From: Acridotheres tristis
Lineage: Eukaryota; Chordata; Aves; Passeriformes; Sturnidae
Assembly: GCA_037013685.1 (NCBI GenBank)
Contig: CM072894.1
Span: 7,194,841-7,258,840 of the forward strand
DNA length: 64,000 bases
Direction: 5' to 3'
Positions 26,101 to 38,233 of the stretch are shown here, piece after piece (the first letter of the stretch is position 1; each line of letters begins with the position of its first letter). Position numbers and translations under genes: made by a program. The notes under the pieces are model-generated. The model saw nothing but the letters and a program-made list of their open reading frames with translations. It made no database searches and was not told the origin of the DNA.

Positions 26101-29100
26101 CCAGGACAAAAACCAAAACAAACACCACTACCACCCCAACCCCTCACCAAAAAAACCCCAAAACAACTTGCAGAACCACCTGAAAGCAGCACAGAAGTTA
26201 TTCATCCACCTCTTGTCTTCATTTGTTTCCAAGTTTCATTTCATACTAGCCCTTCTAGCCAAATAATGTCTGACATCTTCCTTCTCTTATCTCCCTCATT
26301 TAGCATTTCAACAAACTCTATGCATGTTGCATCATCCACAAGGAATATAGAAATAAACCTCTATAAATGTCCTACTGTTCTCCTGTTCAAGGTAAACAGA
26401 CCTTCAGTATTTCAGTAATTTGTCCATTTTGGTTGAATTGCAGTGTGATTGCAGGCAATTCTGTGATTATTCAGTGAAAACTGAAAAGTTGCATGTTCAT
26501 ACTTGGTGCTGTACTAAGAATGCTGGTGAAAAACCTTTGGGAGGGATAAAAAGCCCCTGATAAAAAAAGGTCTCTCTTTTTGCTGCCACAGATAGGTTCA
26601 TTTTGTTATTTTGTGAAAGATCAGGCTGGCAGTTTTCACTGTTTAAAAGTTCTCCTTTGGAGACTATATGCGACTTTATGGCTAATGAAGAGGGAGAGGA
26701 CGGTGGAAACCAGGATCTCTGATTTCACCCACACAGCACACACAGTTGGCAGTATAGCATCTCTTCAACTGGCTCCTCACATTCCCAAAACTCTGTGCTA
26801 GTGACCATCCACAGAAAAAGGTCAGATGAAAGGAATTCAATTTCATGCCCTTCTAAGTCTTTTCTACTTCTGCTGGTCCTCCACCACAAGTACAAGTACA
26901 AACTGTGTCTTGGTGTGCTGTTGACTTTCCATAAATATCTCTTCTGTCTCTTGATCTAAATCTTCTCAGATCCTTTCATGTGGGGCGCAAATGGAGAGAC
27001 ACTCCTCTTGGCTAAGTCTAAAAGTATCTACATGGAGACTTGCCTTTTAGACTAATTGTAGTTCACAACATTCAGCTTTGAACATTGTCTTTCCTTCTTT
27101 TCTAAGAATTCCTGGTGTGCTTAACAAGTCAGAAAGCTGTAACATCACACTGAGATTTGTCCCCTCACTTAATATATGCTCTGTTCACTTACTGCCTATT
27201 CAATATTGTTAAAAGAAAAACTTGATAGTTCTATTTCCACACTACCTTGCTTCTTTGTCTTGACACTCCTGCTGCCTCCTGCATTTTTTAATATATACCT
27301 CCTGCTTCTTTTGCTGCTGGAAAACTCAGCTGTCCTCTAGCTTTGAAAGTCATACAAAGACAAAAAATTAATCAATTTAAAAATATATTTCCTCTGTCCT
27401 TGAGGAGGTTCTTTTTCATTCCCCTGTTCCTAATATTAATGTGCCTCTTAGGAACCAAGCATAAAAGATTAAATGCATTTGAAGGAAAATCTTGATAGAT
27501 GTGAAAACCTATCTTTCAGCTTGAAGTTATGAAGCAAAATTATTATTCCATATGCATCCACAAATAAAAAAAGGAAATTAAAGCTTCAGTGATTTTGTTT
27601 CAAGATTATTCCAATTTAGTTTCAGGTGACTGTGTTTTTGACATCAGGGCATCCTGGGTCAAAGGAGGGTCTATACTGAAAGGCTGTTTAATCTGAAGTG
27701 GGACAAAGGAAGCATAAAACATTTATTTCCCTTGGACTTCCCAGGCAGCAAATAGCCTAGCTTAAAACTGAAGTGCAGATAATATGTTGCAGAGAAAAAT
27801 ATTTCTACTGACAAGTCCATATCAAACAGAAAGTGTCATCACAGAACTTTCTTATTTATTCCGTTCTCCTTTGTCTTACACTTCAGTTTCTTACACAGAC
27901 CTATATCTCAACCACAACTCCTGCACAAAACCATAAGAGACTTATACCCAAAACGCAGGGGATAAACAGGTGAGAAATTTTTCTTATGACATCAACACAT
28001 GTACCTGAAGAGGAGAATAACAAGGAAAATGACACAATTAAGCAGCTGGTGCCACAAAACTGCCCATCGAGCTAGCTAGGGAGGTCTGCTAGTGGGGAAC
28101 AAAACATTTTCTGTTACAGCACCATAAAAGAGCAATACCTGGAAATTACCTTTCAGCAGTTAACATTCAATTGGCTTCATGTAACACAAAACAGGAAGAA
28201 CCTGCAGCACTGCCCATGGAAATAGTTTATAAATACAATTTCGAGTTCTTGCTCTTGTGGGTTCGTAGAAAGAAATGGCAGCAAACAGGTAAAAGTAAAC
28301 CACACGACATTTTGCTCAAACCATTTAACATGGTTTTCTCTTACACTATTTTCATTTTTTCCCATCTAAATTGAAAATTCGTAATTCACAAAGTTAAAAC
28401 TGGTTACCCCTCTGGGCCTGGAAGACACCCAGTCAAACAAAATGCAGAGGTAAGCAAATTCCAGCAATTGCCATAAGGCTGACTGAAGCCTGGCTCTCTA
28501 GATTTGCACAGGAAACCTTTGTTGTATTTGGCAGCCACTCTCTTGTGGAGCTCTCAGAATTATTTTTTTTTTTTTTGTCTACAGACCTTATTGCTCAACA
28601 GAGTAAGAAAATTCAGCCAAAAAAAGTCAGTTGCTGATACCTTTGCTATTTTACTTTGACTAGATTACTTTGGATATTTCAAAAGCTGCACATCCTTTAG
28701 GGTAGGATTATTTAACCTGCAAACTATAACCTTTGGTCCTGCTCCTCAGTCCTGATAATTACTGAAGAGCACAGATTCCACAGAAATCATCAAATGGCTA
28801 ACAAAAAATCTGCTTTATAGAGAGCCTGAGTGCTTATCAAACTCTGCCAGCCGAGTTCTGCAGTTCTTCCTATACCATCATGTAAGAGACTAAACATTTC
28901 CCGTGGCTTTCTCTCCTCCATGCAGAAGTGCCTGGAAGCACTGCAGTAACAAAATACCCAGTCTCTGGGGGAAGGGAGGGTCTCAAATTGCTCAACAGCC
29001 AGTCTGCTGGCTGACCAAAGAGAAGATTTTCATGGCTCTGGCAGGAGCTCTCTCCAGCCTTTCACAGCCAGTAACCATGAGTTCTCCTAAATTATGACAG

Positions 29101-32100
29101 CTGCGAGTCTCAGGGAAGAGTGGAGGCCAAATATTTATCCACAAATGTCAAATATGATCTTATTTATTCATCCCTGAGATGGGAAATACCTGTGTGGTGT
29201 GTCAATCTGACTGATAGAAGTGGGCACATAGCAGAACCTTGCTGAAATTAAAGGGCATTAGGTCCCTAGACACCTACCTATAATGGCAGCAAAACAGCAG
29301 GACACACCATACACCCGTCTGTGGACTCTGCTGGGGACATTTTTCTTCAGAGACAGAGGAAATTGCTAGGGAGCGTCAGTTTATTTACCTCTGATACTGG
29401 TCAAGAAACTAGTGAAAGATTTGAAATTTGGAAGAAAACAATTTGAAAATGAAAAAGAATAGTATGTTAAGCAGGAAAAGTATAGCAGTAGCACAGTAAA
29501 CACACAGTTTCACAAAAAAAAAAAAAACATTTAAGAGTTTTACTGCAGTTTACAAGCAGAATAGCACTGAAGACAATGAAAGGTAATTGTGAATCTAGAA
29601 GTGAAATTACACAGAACATACCACAAGAATTTATACAAATTACCTTCAAAAAGGTAGAATAGAACTTGAAGTAATAAGGTTAAACTAAAATCTGCCATGG
29701 AAACCATACTATCTTGAGGATGTATTAAGTTATCCACAGCAAGCTACAAATTAAATACATAGTCAAGATAGGAGAAGGCATTTACATGAAAGGAAAAAAG
29801 AAATGGAACCAAGACAAATAAGCAAATAATTGCCACCAAAAAAGGTTTGGGTAAGTATTTAGAAGAACAGGTATGTCAGTAAGATTGTCTCTCAGAATAA
29901 CAAGTATGGACACCCAGATTAATCAGATTAAGATTACTTTTACCACAATATATAAAGACTTTAAATTGGCATTAACTTATAAATGTGCCCTAAAACAATA
30001 AAACCAAAGGTGCTTATTCATAAAAAGACTATTATTCCAACCAAAAGAAACCAAAACTATATTTAAACATAATTTGGAACAGGAGACTGATTCAGTGTTC
30101 ATGAACAATATTAAAGTAATCCAAATAAATACTTTCATTGCATATTTTCTCTCACCTCCATTCAATTAATTACAAACTGTATCTAACACCTGGTAAACTC
30201 CACCACTTCTGTGACTTCTAAAAGTAGGAGGGTTTAACAGGAACCAAAAGCATGGTTTGTAACCACCTCAGGTTCTTGCTACGAGAATGCATCTCAGGGA
30301 TACCAGTCCAGAATTTCATGGAACTGCTTAAGCTGGGACTCTTCAATAAGACCTGCCATCATCTGAAGACAGCAAAGACATTGCTAGTGCTGTCTTGAAA
30401 AACATGGTGCTATCCTTATTAATTCATTGGAGCAATACCTTCCTTCTAAGCCACAAAGTTAGCTGCAGTTCAATACTGTGAGCTCTCACTGCCGGGGCCC
30501 TCCAAGTGCACTGTGTGGATCTGGAGCACATGCAGCCTTCAGGAAAAAAATGCCCTAATTGGAGCTACAGAACATTACCAATAGGAATTATATCAACAAT
30601 TGCTAAAGGCAACATGAGCATAAACCCAAAGGCAATCTCTGTTCCGCCACCTACCAGGTTCTAGCAAACTTTGGGAAAGGGCAAGTAAAGGATATAATTC
30701 ATGTGCACACCATTTTAGAAGATTGTTTAGGTAGAATTGGTGCCTGTGGATTAAGACTGTTAAGAGCAGATAAGCAGCCATGTGTGGGTTAGGGAGGACA
30801 GAATTTGGAGGGTATAATGCCTAAACCACACTTCACATAACCTGTTGCTTGCAGGTAAGCTAGGAGATAGTCTCCTGTTCATTTATGCTTATCAGTTCAA
30901 TAGGCCTTACAATACAAAGTTATTCCATGATGACTGCTGTTTCTAACAGTTACATAGTCCCAGTTCAGAATACATCATGGTTTATGTTGGTATCCTCCTG
31001 TTAGTTAAAGCAGCAGCATTTACCCAGACTGCTAAAAACATTGTGCATTAAAAGATACCACACAACTCTGCAATAAACAGCACATTTGGACTCACTCTCC
31101 CCTCCAAAATCCTTCTTTCAGTAGAAATCATGGTAACAACCATTTGGCAACAAAACAGTTTTCCCTGCTATGAAACTCAGTATAACTGTTAAAAAAATCC
31201 ATTCTGCAGCTGCTGCAAGAGAAAAATACAAACCTTAACAATAGGCATCTGGGCTTGGTGCTTGGAAATAATTTGTGAAATGAGTTTTACCTCAGTTTGA
31301 ACACACATATAAACTAGAGTTCTGTTGGCATTGTTTATCTCAGAGGAGACATATGAATAGTGAAGGGCATTCACCCTTCAGAATCAGCTCCTTTGTGTCA
31401 GACAGATGCCACAAATGCCAAGGCATCAGTGCAAAATGCAGGGAAAAAGCAGAGGGTACATTTCTTGTAAGAAATAGACGTATGAGCAGAAAAAACAAGT
31501 AACCCTGCTAGCTGCAGTATCAAAAAAGGGAAAGTGGATATTTACTTGACCCATTATATTACATTACTTAAAACACCCACCAGTTCTGAAGTATCACTAA
31601 CGCTGATCTATGAACCTTTGAGGCTCCTCTCAGAGTTCTCTCCCATTAAAGAAAACCACCTCCAGTAAGGAATGTTGTAAAATTAATTAAGGAAACACTG
31701 CAGAAAAAGAAGAGTTTATTCTTGTTTAATGAATTGCTTCTTGAAAAGTAGGGCCGTGGTTATCCGGGTGAACTAATGCATAAAAAGTACATTGTTTCCA
31801 TGAGTTGGAAGATTTTGCAATGAGACTTTTCACAAAGACACTAAAAGCTGCACCAAGTCCCCAATTTCTTAGGCCAGCTTTCAGCTTGTCACTGGGCATG
31901 CAATCCAGTGCTGGCCCCTGTTCTTGCTGGCTTCAAGAATGGGACGGGATTTTTGTAAAAACAGGGTGATTATCAGTAGTCGGGAATTAACACAAGTCAG
32001 TTGAGAAGAGAACAGTAAAGCTTGTATCTCCTGCTTTGTTGTTGGAAACACTTATAGCAAGAGAACACTGTTTACACACAGTAATGCATGGTTACAGCTG

Positions 32101-32850
32101 GTTTGTATCACAGGAGAGGCTGTGAACATTTGTTAGGCTACAGGCACAAAGTTTTTAAAAGACTGAGAGTCTCTCCTTTTAAGCCAGAATCTTTTTGTAA
32201 CTACTGTAGCACTTACCTTTCCTAGCTGAACAAAGCTTTGTCTCCCCTGCTACTGGTAAGGGGAAAAAAAAAATCTTTGAAGACATGGGACAGTGGACAC
32301 TAAAGATTTAGCAGCTGCTTGATGTAAATAAGATTGAGACCTATTTTAGCTCTGCTTCCCTTAAACTTTATCCTTGCTTACTAACAGCCACTGCTTAAAG
32401 AACAAACCTTTGAAGGAAGACCTCCACATACAATATTTAGAGTATGTCTGTCTTTTTATAGCAGAGTCTTTGCACTGAACAGTTTCAATTCAGAAGTTAG
32501 AGATACAGGTTCTGATTTGCTTCTGAGGTTATCTTTTGAATACTCAGCATCTGTTTCAGCAGTTATGAGTTCCTTCATTTGCATTTTTGTGGAAAGGAAA
32601 AAGTGTTCAGGAGTAGCCAATGCCTTATTGATAAAGTAACTTAAAGTCTAAGTGTCACAGGAATAGTTAATAATTAGGAAATACTTATTCTCATTTATTT
32701 CAGAGCTTCTTTTCATTACTAGAATAGAGGAGAGACACCAGAATACATAATCAGCATCACACCTCTACACCTGGCTGGTATCAATAAGCAGTTAATAGCA
32801 ATGGGACTTGACTGGCATTGCCATGACAGATGTGCACAAGATATTATCCC
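17101..32850. other. AT-rich intergenic DNA
   Basis: No exon, RNA gene or intact mobile element recognised. The longest open frame (25939-26418 on +, 159 codons) is low-complexity and rich in P, S, T, K and Q, with no domain. One tandem duplication at 19.66 kb and T/A runs (28563-28576, 29514-29527). Confidence 0.65.
19655..19711. repeat. 26/27-bp tandem duplication
   Basis: AAAG(T)TTTGTTTCATTTTACTGCTTGG is repeated head to tail, with one extra T in the second copy, and is followed by a partial third AAAGTT. Near identity suggests a recent duplication. No function evident. Confidence 0.9.
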
Positions 32851-32856
32851 TGTTTT

Positions 32857-33228
32857 TCAATGAGGAAAATGAGCTGTAAAATGCATGTGGATCGACACAG
32901 TCTCCACTTTGTCTATTGGGTTAATGTAGAAGACCAGGCACTTGTTCCTCCAGTCGAAGCCCTGACTCTTTGGTGACTGCCTTGGTGTAAGGCATACACA
33001 GATGCAGAAAATGCAGATGATGCACAGCTTGTAGAAACCACATCTGGGACAACTCATACACAGGATCACACAGAGTTCCCATAGCAAGGCTTGGAGACTA
33101 TTCACAGCCTGGATACAAAAGCACAGCTGTGCTAGCATGCAGGTCAGTTGGTACCACATCTCCACAAAATGCCCTTTCCAAAGGGAAAGGCACATCCAAT
33201 GAATGAAGAAAAGGTCAAGTACATGCAC
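32857..33228 (-). CDS. Unrecognised cysteine-rich ORF, 123 codons (doubtful)
   Basis: I do not recognise this ORF. It runs from ATG to stop on the minus strand, about 5 kb upstream of WDR75. The middle is hydrophobic and rich in cysteine (CMSCPRCGFYKLC followed by IICIFCICVC), which would suit a membrane or palmitoylated segment, and the end is more polar (FDWRNKCLVFYINPIDKVE). No splice partners, family motif or poly(A) signal were established. On the opposite strand the segment ends at a good + strand donor (AAG|GTGAGT at 33239/33240), so the reading could be a shadow of a noncoding exon. Chance is the most likely explanation. Confidence 0.12.
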   Translation of the reverse strand: MHVLDLFFIHWMCLSLWKGHFVEMWYQLTCMLAQLCFCIQAVNSLQALLWELCVILCMSCPRCGFYKLCIICIFCICVCLTPRQSPKSQGFDWRNKCLVFYINPIDKVETVSIHMHFTAHFPH

Positions 33229-33327
33229 ACCACCCCAAGGTGAGTGTCTGCTGTCCTTATATGTTACAGTTGTTTCTATTCTAACTACTAGAAATCATCA
33301 GAAAACAAATCCTATTCCCTTTCCAGC

Positions 33328-33330
<3 letters not shown>

Positions 33331-33363
<33 letters not shown>
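33331..33363. repeat. Poly(A) run of 33
   Basis: Uninterrupted A run between TTCCAGCATT and GAATGCAAG. Could be the tail of a + strand retroposed sequence, but no body or flanking target duplication was recognised. In translation it yields a meaningless poly-lysine stretch. Confidence 0.9.
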
Positions 33364-33365
<2 letters not shown>

Positions 33366-33949
33366 ATGCAAGAAATGGGAAGAAATTTCAGTGGAATTCC
33401 TGTAGTGAAATTCTCATATGAAATATCCATTTAATTTACCTGCAAGGCTTCTCACTGTGTCATTACCTCCTTGCTAGGTAACTAATATCTCCTTACCTTA
33501 ATATGTTGGTAACAAAAATTCCAAACAGCTCCATCATCAAACTAAATGTACTTCGGTATTTATTGGCCAATATTTCCAAGGTACTTAAAGAACTTGTAAA
33601 ATCAAACTAGTATGGGATGACATTATAATGAAGAATTCTGTACTATTAAACAATCTTATGATCTTCAAAAGAAAAAAGTACTTTCAAAATTAACTATTTA
33701 AATTAAACTGAAATTATACTATTTACTCTTTCACAATTTATCAGACACCAAAACATACAAAGGTGAAATTATTTTAAAGACCATCTTCAGAATCACTATC
33801 AAGATTCAAATTTCCATTTATCAAGTTTGCCTCTACTCATTCTCACCATATGCTTAGTCCTTCTATTTAGAGATGTTTCAAAACAAAACTTCATTGAAAA
33901 GTGATGGAAGTGTTTTCATTTGTTTTGCCATCACCTGTTGAGAGCTGCT

Positions 33950-34350
33950 AAGGACACGGTGTCACACAACTGAGTCCCTCCGAGGTGCCAGCCCTCCCTT
34001 TGGCAGCAGCGGATCCAAGAGGAGAACACCATCGTGGTGTTGATGGCAAGGCTGGGTCAGCACAGAGAGCTCTGAGGGGCACCACGCCTTTGGCGAGCTC
34101 CCCTTCTCGGGGCTTCTGCACTTTAAACACGGAGCTGCTCATGTCGCAGTCGTTCTTCCAGCACCCTCTAGTGCCCACGGCGGCTTTGACTCGTTACCAG
34201 AGGGTTACACCATCTCTCCATCTCGCCAAGCCTCCCTCCCCTCCCGGCAGAGCTGCTTTGCCAATTTGAAAACCACTGCTGTGCCCCGCTGCGGGAGCTT
34301 CCACACCACCACGTGCTCCTGCCGCATACTCCGATCTCACCTCTGTCATG
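33950..34350. promoter_or_regulatory. Small isolated CpG-rich patch 4 kb upstream of WDR75
   Basis: About 20 CpGs in roughly 400 bp, against very few in the flanking kilobases. It contains a CCAAT (34259-34263) and, on the minus strand, a splice-donor-like CAGAG|GTGAGA near 34347. Short open frames cross it in several phases, but none is recognisable. It may be a distal promoter, an enhancer or an old GC-rich insertion. Confidence 0.4.
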
Positions 34351-36650
34351 CTAATTCTTCTTTCAGCAGTGAGATGTTGATTTTTGTGTACCACAAAAAA
34401 AAAGTGTAATTTCCCTTCAAATAAATATATCCCCTCCAACTGAAGTCAACATATCAGTACATTGTGTTAAGTTTACTTAGGCAAATTAGTAATCAATTGA
34501 GTCAATCACATCACCTCCTAAACGAAGACATTATTAAACAAGCTGCCTTTCTTATCCCTGATTTCCTTACAGAAGACTTCAAGGCACGCATTTCAGAACC
34601 CTCTTCTCTTTGCAGCCACAAGCTGGTTGAGAAAGACACCAAATGGAAGACAAAAAGCCATTGGGGACCAACTGTGGAGTTTACAAACAGAACAGATTTT
34701 GAAATGTACCAGACCCATTGCCCCATGCTGAAATGCTGGCCAACCAGCATCCCACTGTGAAAGCAGAGTGTGGGGGACAGCAAGGGAGTGATCACAGCTC
34801 CCAGGCTCCAGACAGGGATACAGAGCTGGATATTCTATTAAGGAGCAAGGCTGAGATCAAATAGGGTAGAGGAAAGTAAGAAACCTCATGAAAACCAAGT
34901 CAAATATAAAATGTAATTAGCATTTCAAATCAGATATCTGTCTTGTACTACTGACTTAATGAACTGCAGTGGTACTGTAGTGTACAACACCCTTCCTTAA
35001 GGACAGTCATTCCGCTTCCTTGAAGTCACAACAATGTTTTTTTCTCCTAATCACTCTTACACTGTATTATTGACGTGAGATTTCACAAGTCTTGGGACTT
35101 GAAACTTACAGACTAGGCAGAGTACTTAACTAGTAATACTTGTTTAGAAAGAACTCACCTCTTGGCCTGGAAGGATTTCCTTCTAAGTTGGTAACATATT
35201 TAAAGTTATGCTATTTTTATTTACAGTATTTAAAAGATGTCTCAGAAGTACAGCTGCATTCTCTCCAACTAGTTTACCTGTAATTACTTAAACAATCACA
35301 CAGTGAATTCTAAATGCAAACAAATCTTTGGCCAATGCTATTTGCTATGATCTATGAACTATTTGCTTAATTCATTGTAATACATTTTTCCAAAACTTTG
35401 CAAAAATATACTTTGCAGTACTTGCAATTACATTCTATTGATTAATTCCTCCTAAATAAACATCAAATGAATACACTAGAATCCTTACTGAATCAAATCA
35501 CTACTTTAGGAAAGACAAAAGCAAACTTCTGCAGATAGACAAACCTATGAATTTTATATACTGGAAATGTAAGTTTAAACAAATAAATTAGAAAAAGCAT
35601 ACATAGCCACCACTTCAAACAAAGAAAATCAAACAACAGGTTAGATTGCTCTTTATTCCATTGAATACCACAAACCAGATACTTTCAGTATCTTCTACTA
35701 CCTCAACTTCCAGAAACTGGTACGGGTAAGTTTTGGTTCTTTATACACCTGTGCACCAAACCACCCTTAAAATATAGGTTATGACAATGAACTAAAAAGC
35801 TGAGTGCATCTAAAAAAATTTTTTAAATCCCAAAGAAAACTTTTTAAAAGACACACTGTGCATGTGTTTATTATTTATTAGTAAGTCATTCTATACTATA
35901 GATTATATATTATTATTTTTGGTATTATTTATTATTTAATAATAAATTTATAGCAATCATTTTAACTTTGAAAGCAAAAGTCTTTTAAACTCTGCCATAG
36001 TGACCCAATCTAACTCACAGCAATGTTCCATATTTAGAATAGCACTACTAAAAACTTTGGGAAGCATTACTTGGAACAATCATGCAGAACATCTATAGTT
36101 GAAAAAAGCTTGTCTGTAATAACTAGCAAGTGGTTTTTTGATAATGAAATCACATTAATTGTGGCTGTATTATTGGGTTTTCTGCTGAATTGTGGGAAGG
36201 AAAATCGAATTAATTGTGCTGCTGGAAGCAGAGAAAGCCAGTGCTGAAAGCAGTGGCTGTGCTGTGGGGGAACAGTGCTCTGCACAGGTGCTGGCAGTAT
36301 ATGGTTTGTTTTGTCTCTCTGTGCTCCTAGGATATATGGGGCAGTCTTGATCTCTACATGGTTTATCAGCTTCAAAGCTTATGGCAGATTTCTTAAAATG
36401 ATAAAAATAAATATGCATTACAAAAACGTATGCATGGAGATGCACAAGGTATTTGCCTGTCTCCTTCATCCAGGAGAAGGATGAATATGCCAAGTTTCTG
36501 TATTTTGACAAGACTTGACTATATTTAGTGTAGACCTGAACAAAAGAGTCCAATTCACATAATAATGTGGATTAAAGGGACTGTCTCTTCCTAGACACCT
36601 TGCTTTTTTCCCCCTTTGACAGAACTCTGGCTTTACTCAGTGCCTGTGGC
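34350..36650. other. AT-rich intergenic DNA upstream of the CpG island
   Basis: No gene recognised. The segment 35,865-35,955 is almost pure A/T with TTATT/AATAA repeats that can pair with each other. Confidence 0.65.
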
Positions 36651-37510
36651 TCAGAACTTGGACACGACGTCCCATACAGGAGGAGCACTAGGCTGCATCT
36701 GCCTTTGGGTTCTAAAATACTCACCAGAGTGAGAGCACGACACAGCTGCTGAACCCAACTGCAATTCAGGCAGCGCTTGTAAATTCTGCTCTCAGCTCCA
36801 GAGAGAGAGCGCTGTTTAATTGTCAAAGCATCTGAAATGGGCAGCCAGGTTTCTGGGCGCACTGTGCTCTCTCACACCCATCCCCAGCTCCCTATGGCCA
36901 CGATACTCCACGGTGTGTGCTCCTGTCCCTGCACAATCCTCGGGTAACCTCCGAGCCAGGATTCAGCACGCAGGGAAGGAAAGAACATCGTTTACAGCAG
37001 GATGATCACAACTACCCCCTCATAACGCACCTGTCCCTGTTATTGTCTGTGAAGGGCGACTGCTTAAAAATCAATTACAAGCGTACTAGAGATACCTTCA
37101 GTCGCCTAAACAGCTGCCAAAACTACACAGCTGTGCAAGAACTGCAATTGCTATTCCAAAGCAGCAGTGAAGGGCGCAGACACCATAAATCACGGTGTAC
37201 TCCAGACACTCGCATTGCCTCTGACAGCGGTTTTCCTCCAGTTACGAGAACACGATGTGCTCAGTAACTCAGCAAACCCACAGCTCGTCCAAGTCGGCGA
37301 GCAAGGCGGGGTTTAGCAAAGCTTACCCTTCAGTTTCCTCTGTTCAGCCTAACCACTTCAACAAGGGAGTTAACGCATTTTTCTCCTCAGACAGGCGCCA
37401 TTCCAGACCCAGCCAGAGGACTGTCCCTGGCAGTGCCCGTGCCACTCCGGAGGGACCGGAGCGCTCGCGGGGGGTGACAGCGGCACAGCCCCGCACGGGC
37501 CGGCCCGGGC

Positions 37511-37535
37511 CAGCCCAGCCCAGCCCAGCCCAGCC
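37511..37535. repeat. (CAGCC)5 pentamer run
   Basis: Five consecutive CAGCC units inside the CpG island, flanked by C-rich sequence. Likely length-variable. No function evident. Confidence 0.85.
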
Positions 37536-37647
37536 CTGCCCAGCGCTCCCGCCGCCTTCCCTCCGGGAATGGCTGCGGAGAGCAGCCGGGGGAGGTTTCA
37601 CAGGAAAACCCTGGTAGTGGGCACGGGCAGCATGCACAGCTCCCCGC

Positions 37648-37654
37648 ACTCACC
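37648..37654 (-). promoter_or_regulatory. Minus-strand consensus splice donor (possible divergent transcript)
   Basis: On the minus strand the sequence reads GCCG|GTGAGTGCGGGG, a near-perfect 5' splice site, about 580 bp upstream of WDR75 in the CpG island and facing away from it. It could end the first exon of a divergent noncoding RNA. No matching acceptor or coding exon was recognised. Confidence 0.3.
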
Positions 37655-37747
37655 GGCGCTCCGAGGAGTGCACGGCAGGGGCACTAATGGAGGGCGGCTT
37701 ACAAACTACCTGGCAGGAGACTGTGGCCAGGTGAGCTCCCGAGGGGA

Positions 37748-37905
37748 GTCTCAAGCAATGCCAGCGGAGGTTCAGGGTGGACACTAAGAATAATTTCTTC
37801 ACATAAAGAGTGTTTGGAAGGAGCTGCCCGGGGACTCCGGTGGCGGGGGCGGTGTTTAGGGGGAGCCCGGACTGAGTGCCCGGGTCTGGGCGATGGATGC
37901 GATGG
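37748..37905 (+). mobile_element. Degraded CR1-type LINE 3' fragment
   Basis: The order of short blocks matches the CR1 3' region as I remember it: CTCAAG, then gcGGAGGTTCAGGgTGGACA, AATTTCTTCACA, AAGAGTGT, TTGGAAGGaGCTGCCCgGGG, GGTGTTTAGGGG and GAGTGCCCgGGTCTGGG. It has several substitutions and small indels and no open frame of its own. It is oriented like WDR75, stops about 80 bp before the CCAAT array, and is GC-enriched like its surroundings. A consensus comparison was not run. Confidence 0.65.
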
Positions 37906-37985
37906 CTTTGGGGCCGTTCCCCTCCTGCGCCGCCCCAGTCTGTCCGTGAGGGGGCGCGCGAGGCCCGCCGGCAGCACGCGGCGGG

Positions 37986-38190
37986 GCCAATCAGCGCCGG
38001 GCGGGGCGGGGCCAAACGGCGCCGGGCGGGGCGGAGCGGGGCCAAACAGCGCCGGGCGGGGCGGAGCGGGGCCAATCAGCGCCGGGCGGGGCCAATCAGC
38101 GCCGGGCGGGGCCAATCAGCGCCGGGCGGGGCCAATCAGCGCCGGGCGGGGCCAATCAGCGCCGGGCGGGGCCAATCAGCGCCGGGCGGG
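37986..38190 (+). repeat. Nine-copy promoter minisatellite of CCAAT-type + GC boxes
   Basis: The unit is gccaatcagcgccgggcggg (20 bp). Copies start at 37986, 38011, 38041, 38071, 38091, 38111, 38131, 38151 and 38171. The last six are contiguous and identical at a 20-bp period; the first three are spaced by 5 or 10 extra GC bases. Seven copies carry an intact CCAAT in the NF-Y context GGCCAATCAG. The copies at 38011 and 38041 have CCAAA instead. Every unit also has GGGCGGGGC, an Sp1/KLF-type GC box. All boxes point the same way, toward WDR75. That the array binds NF-Y and Sp1 is inference. Confidence 0.9.
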
Positions 38191-38233
38191 GCGGGGCGGG
38201 GCGGGGCCGGCGCGCGGGTGGCAGCGGGACAAG
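38191..38233 (+). promoter_or_regulatory. WDR75: WDR75 core promoter / 5' UTR
   Basis: A TATA-less, GC-box-rich stretch (GGGGC pentamers, then GCCGGCGCGCG) runs between the CCAAT array and the start codon. Transcription probably starts here, placing the nearest CCAAT box a few tens of bases upstream. The exact start site cannot be read from sequence. Confidence 0.6.

Noticed and set aside
25939..26418. 159-codon open frame on +, the longest in the left intergenic part.
   Set aside because: Low-complexity composition, no domain, an opposite-strand frame across the same place, and no splice or promoter context.
33203..33421. Open frame with a poly-lysine stretch.
   Set aside because: Produced by translating the 33-base A run.
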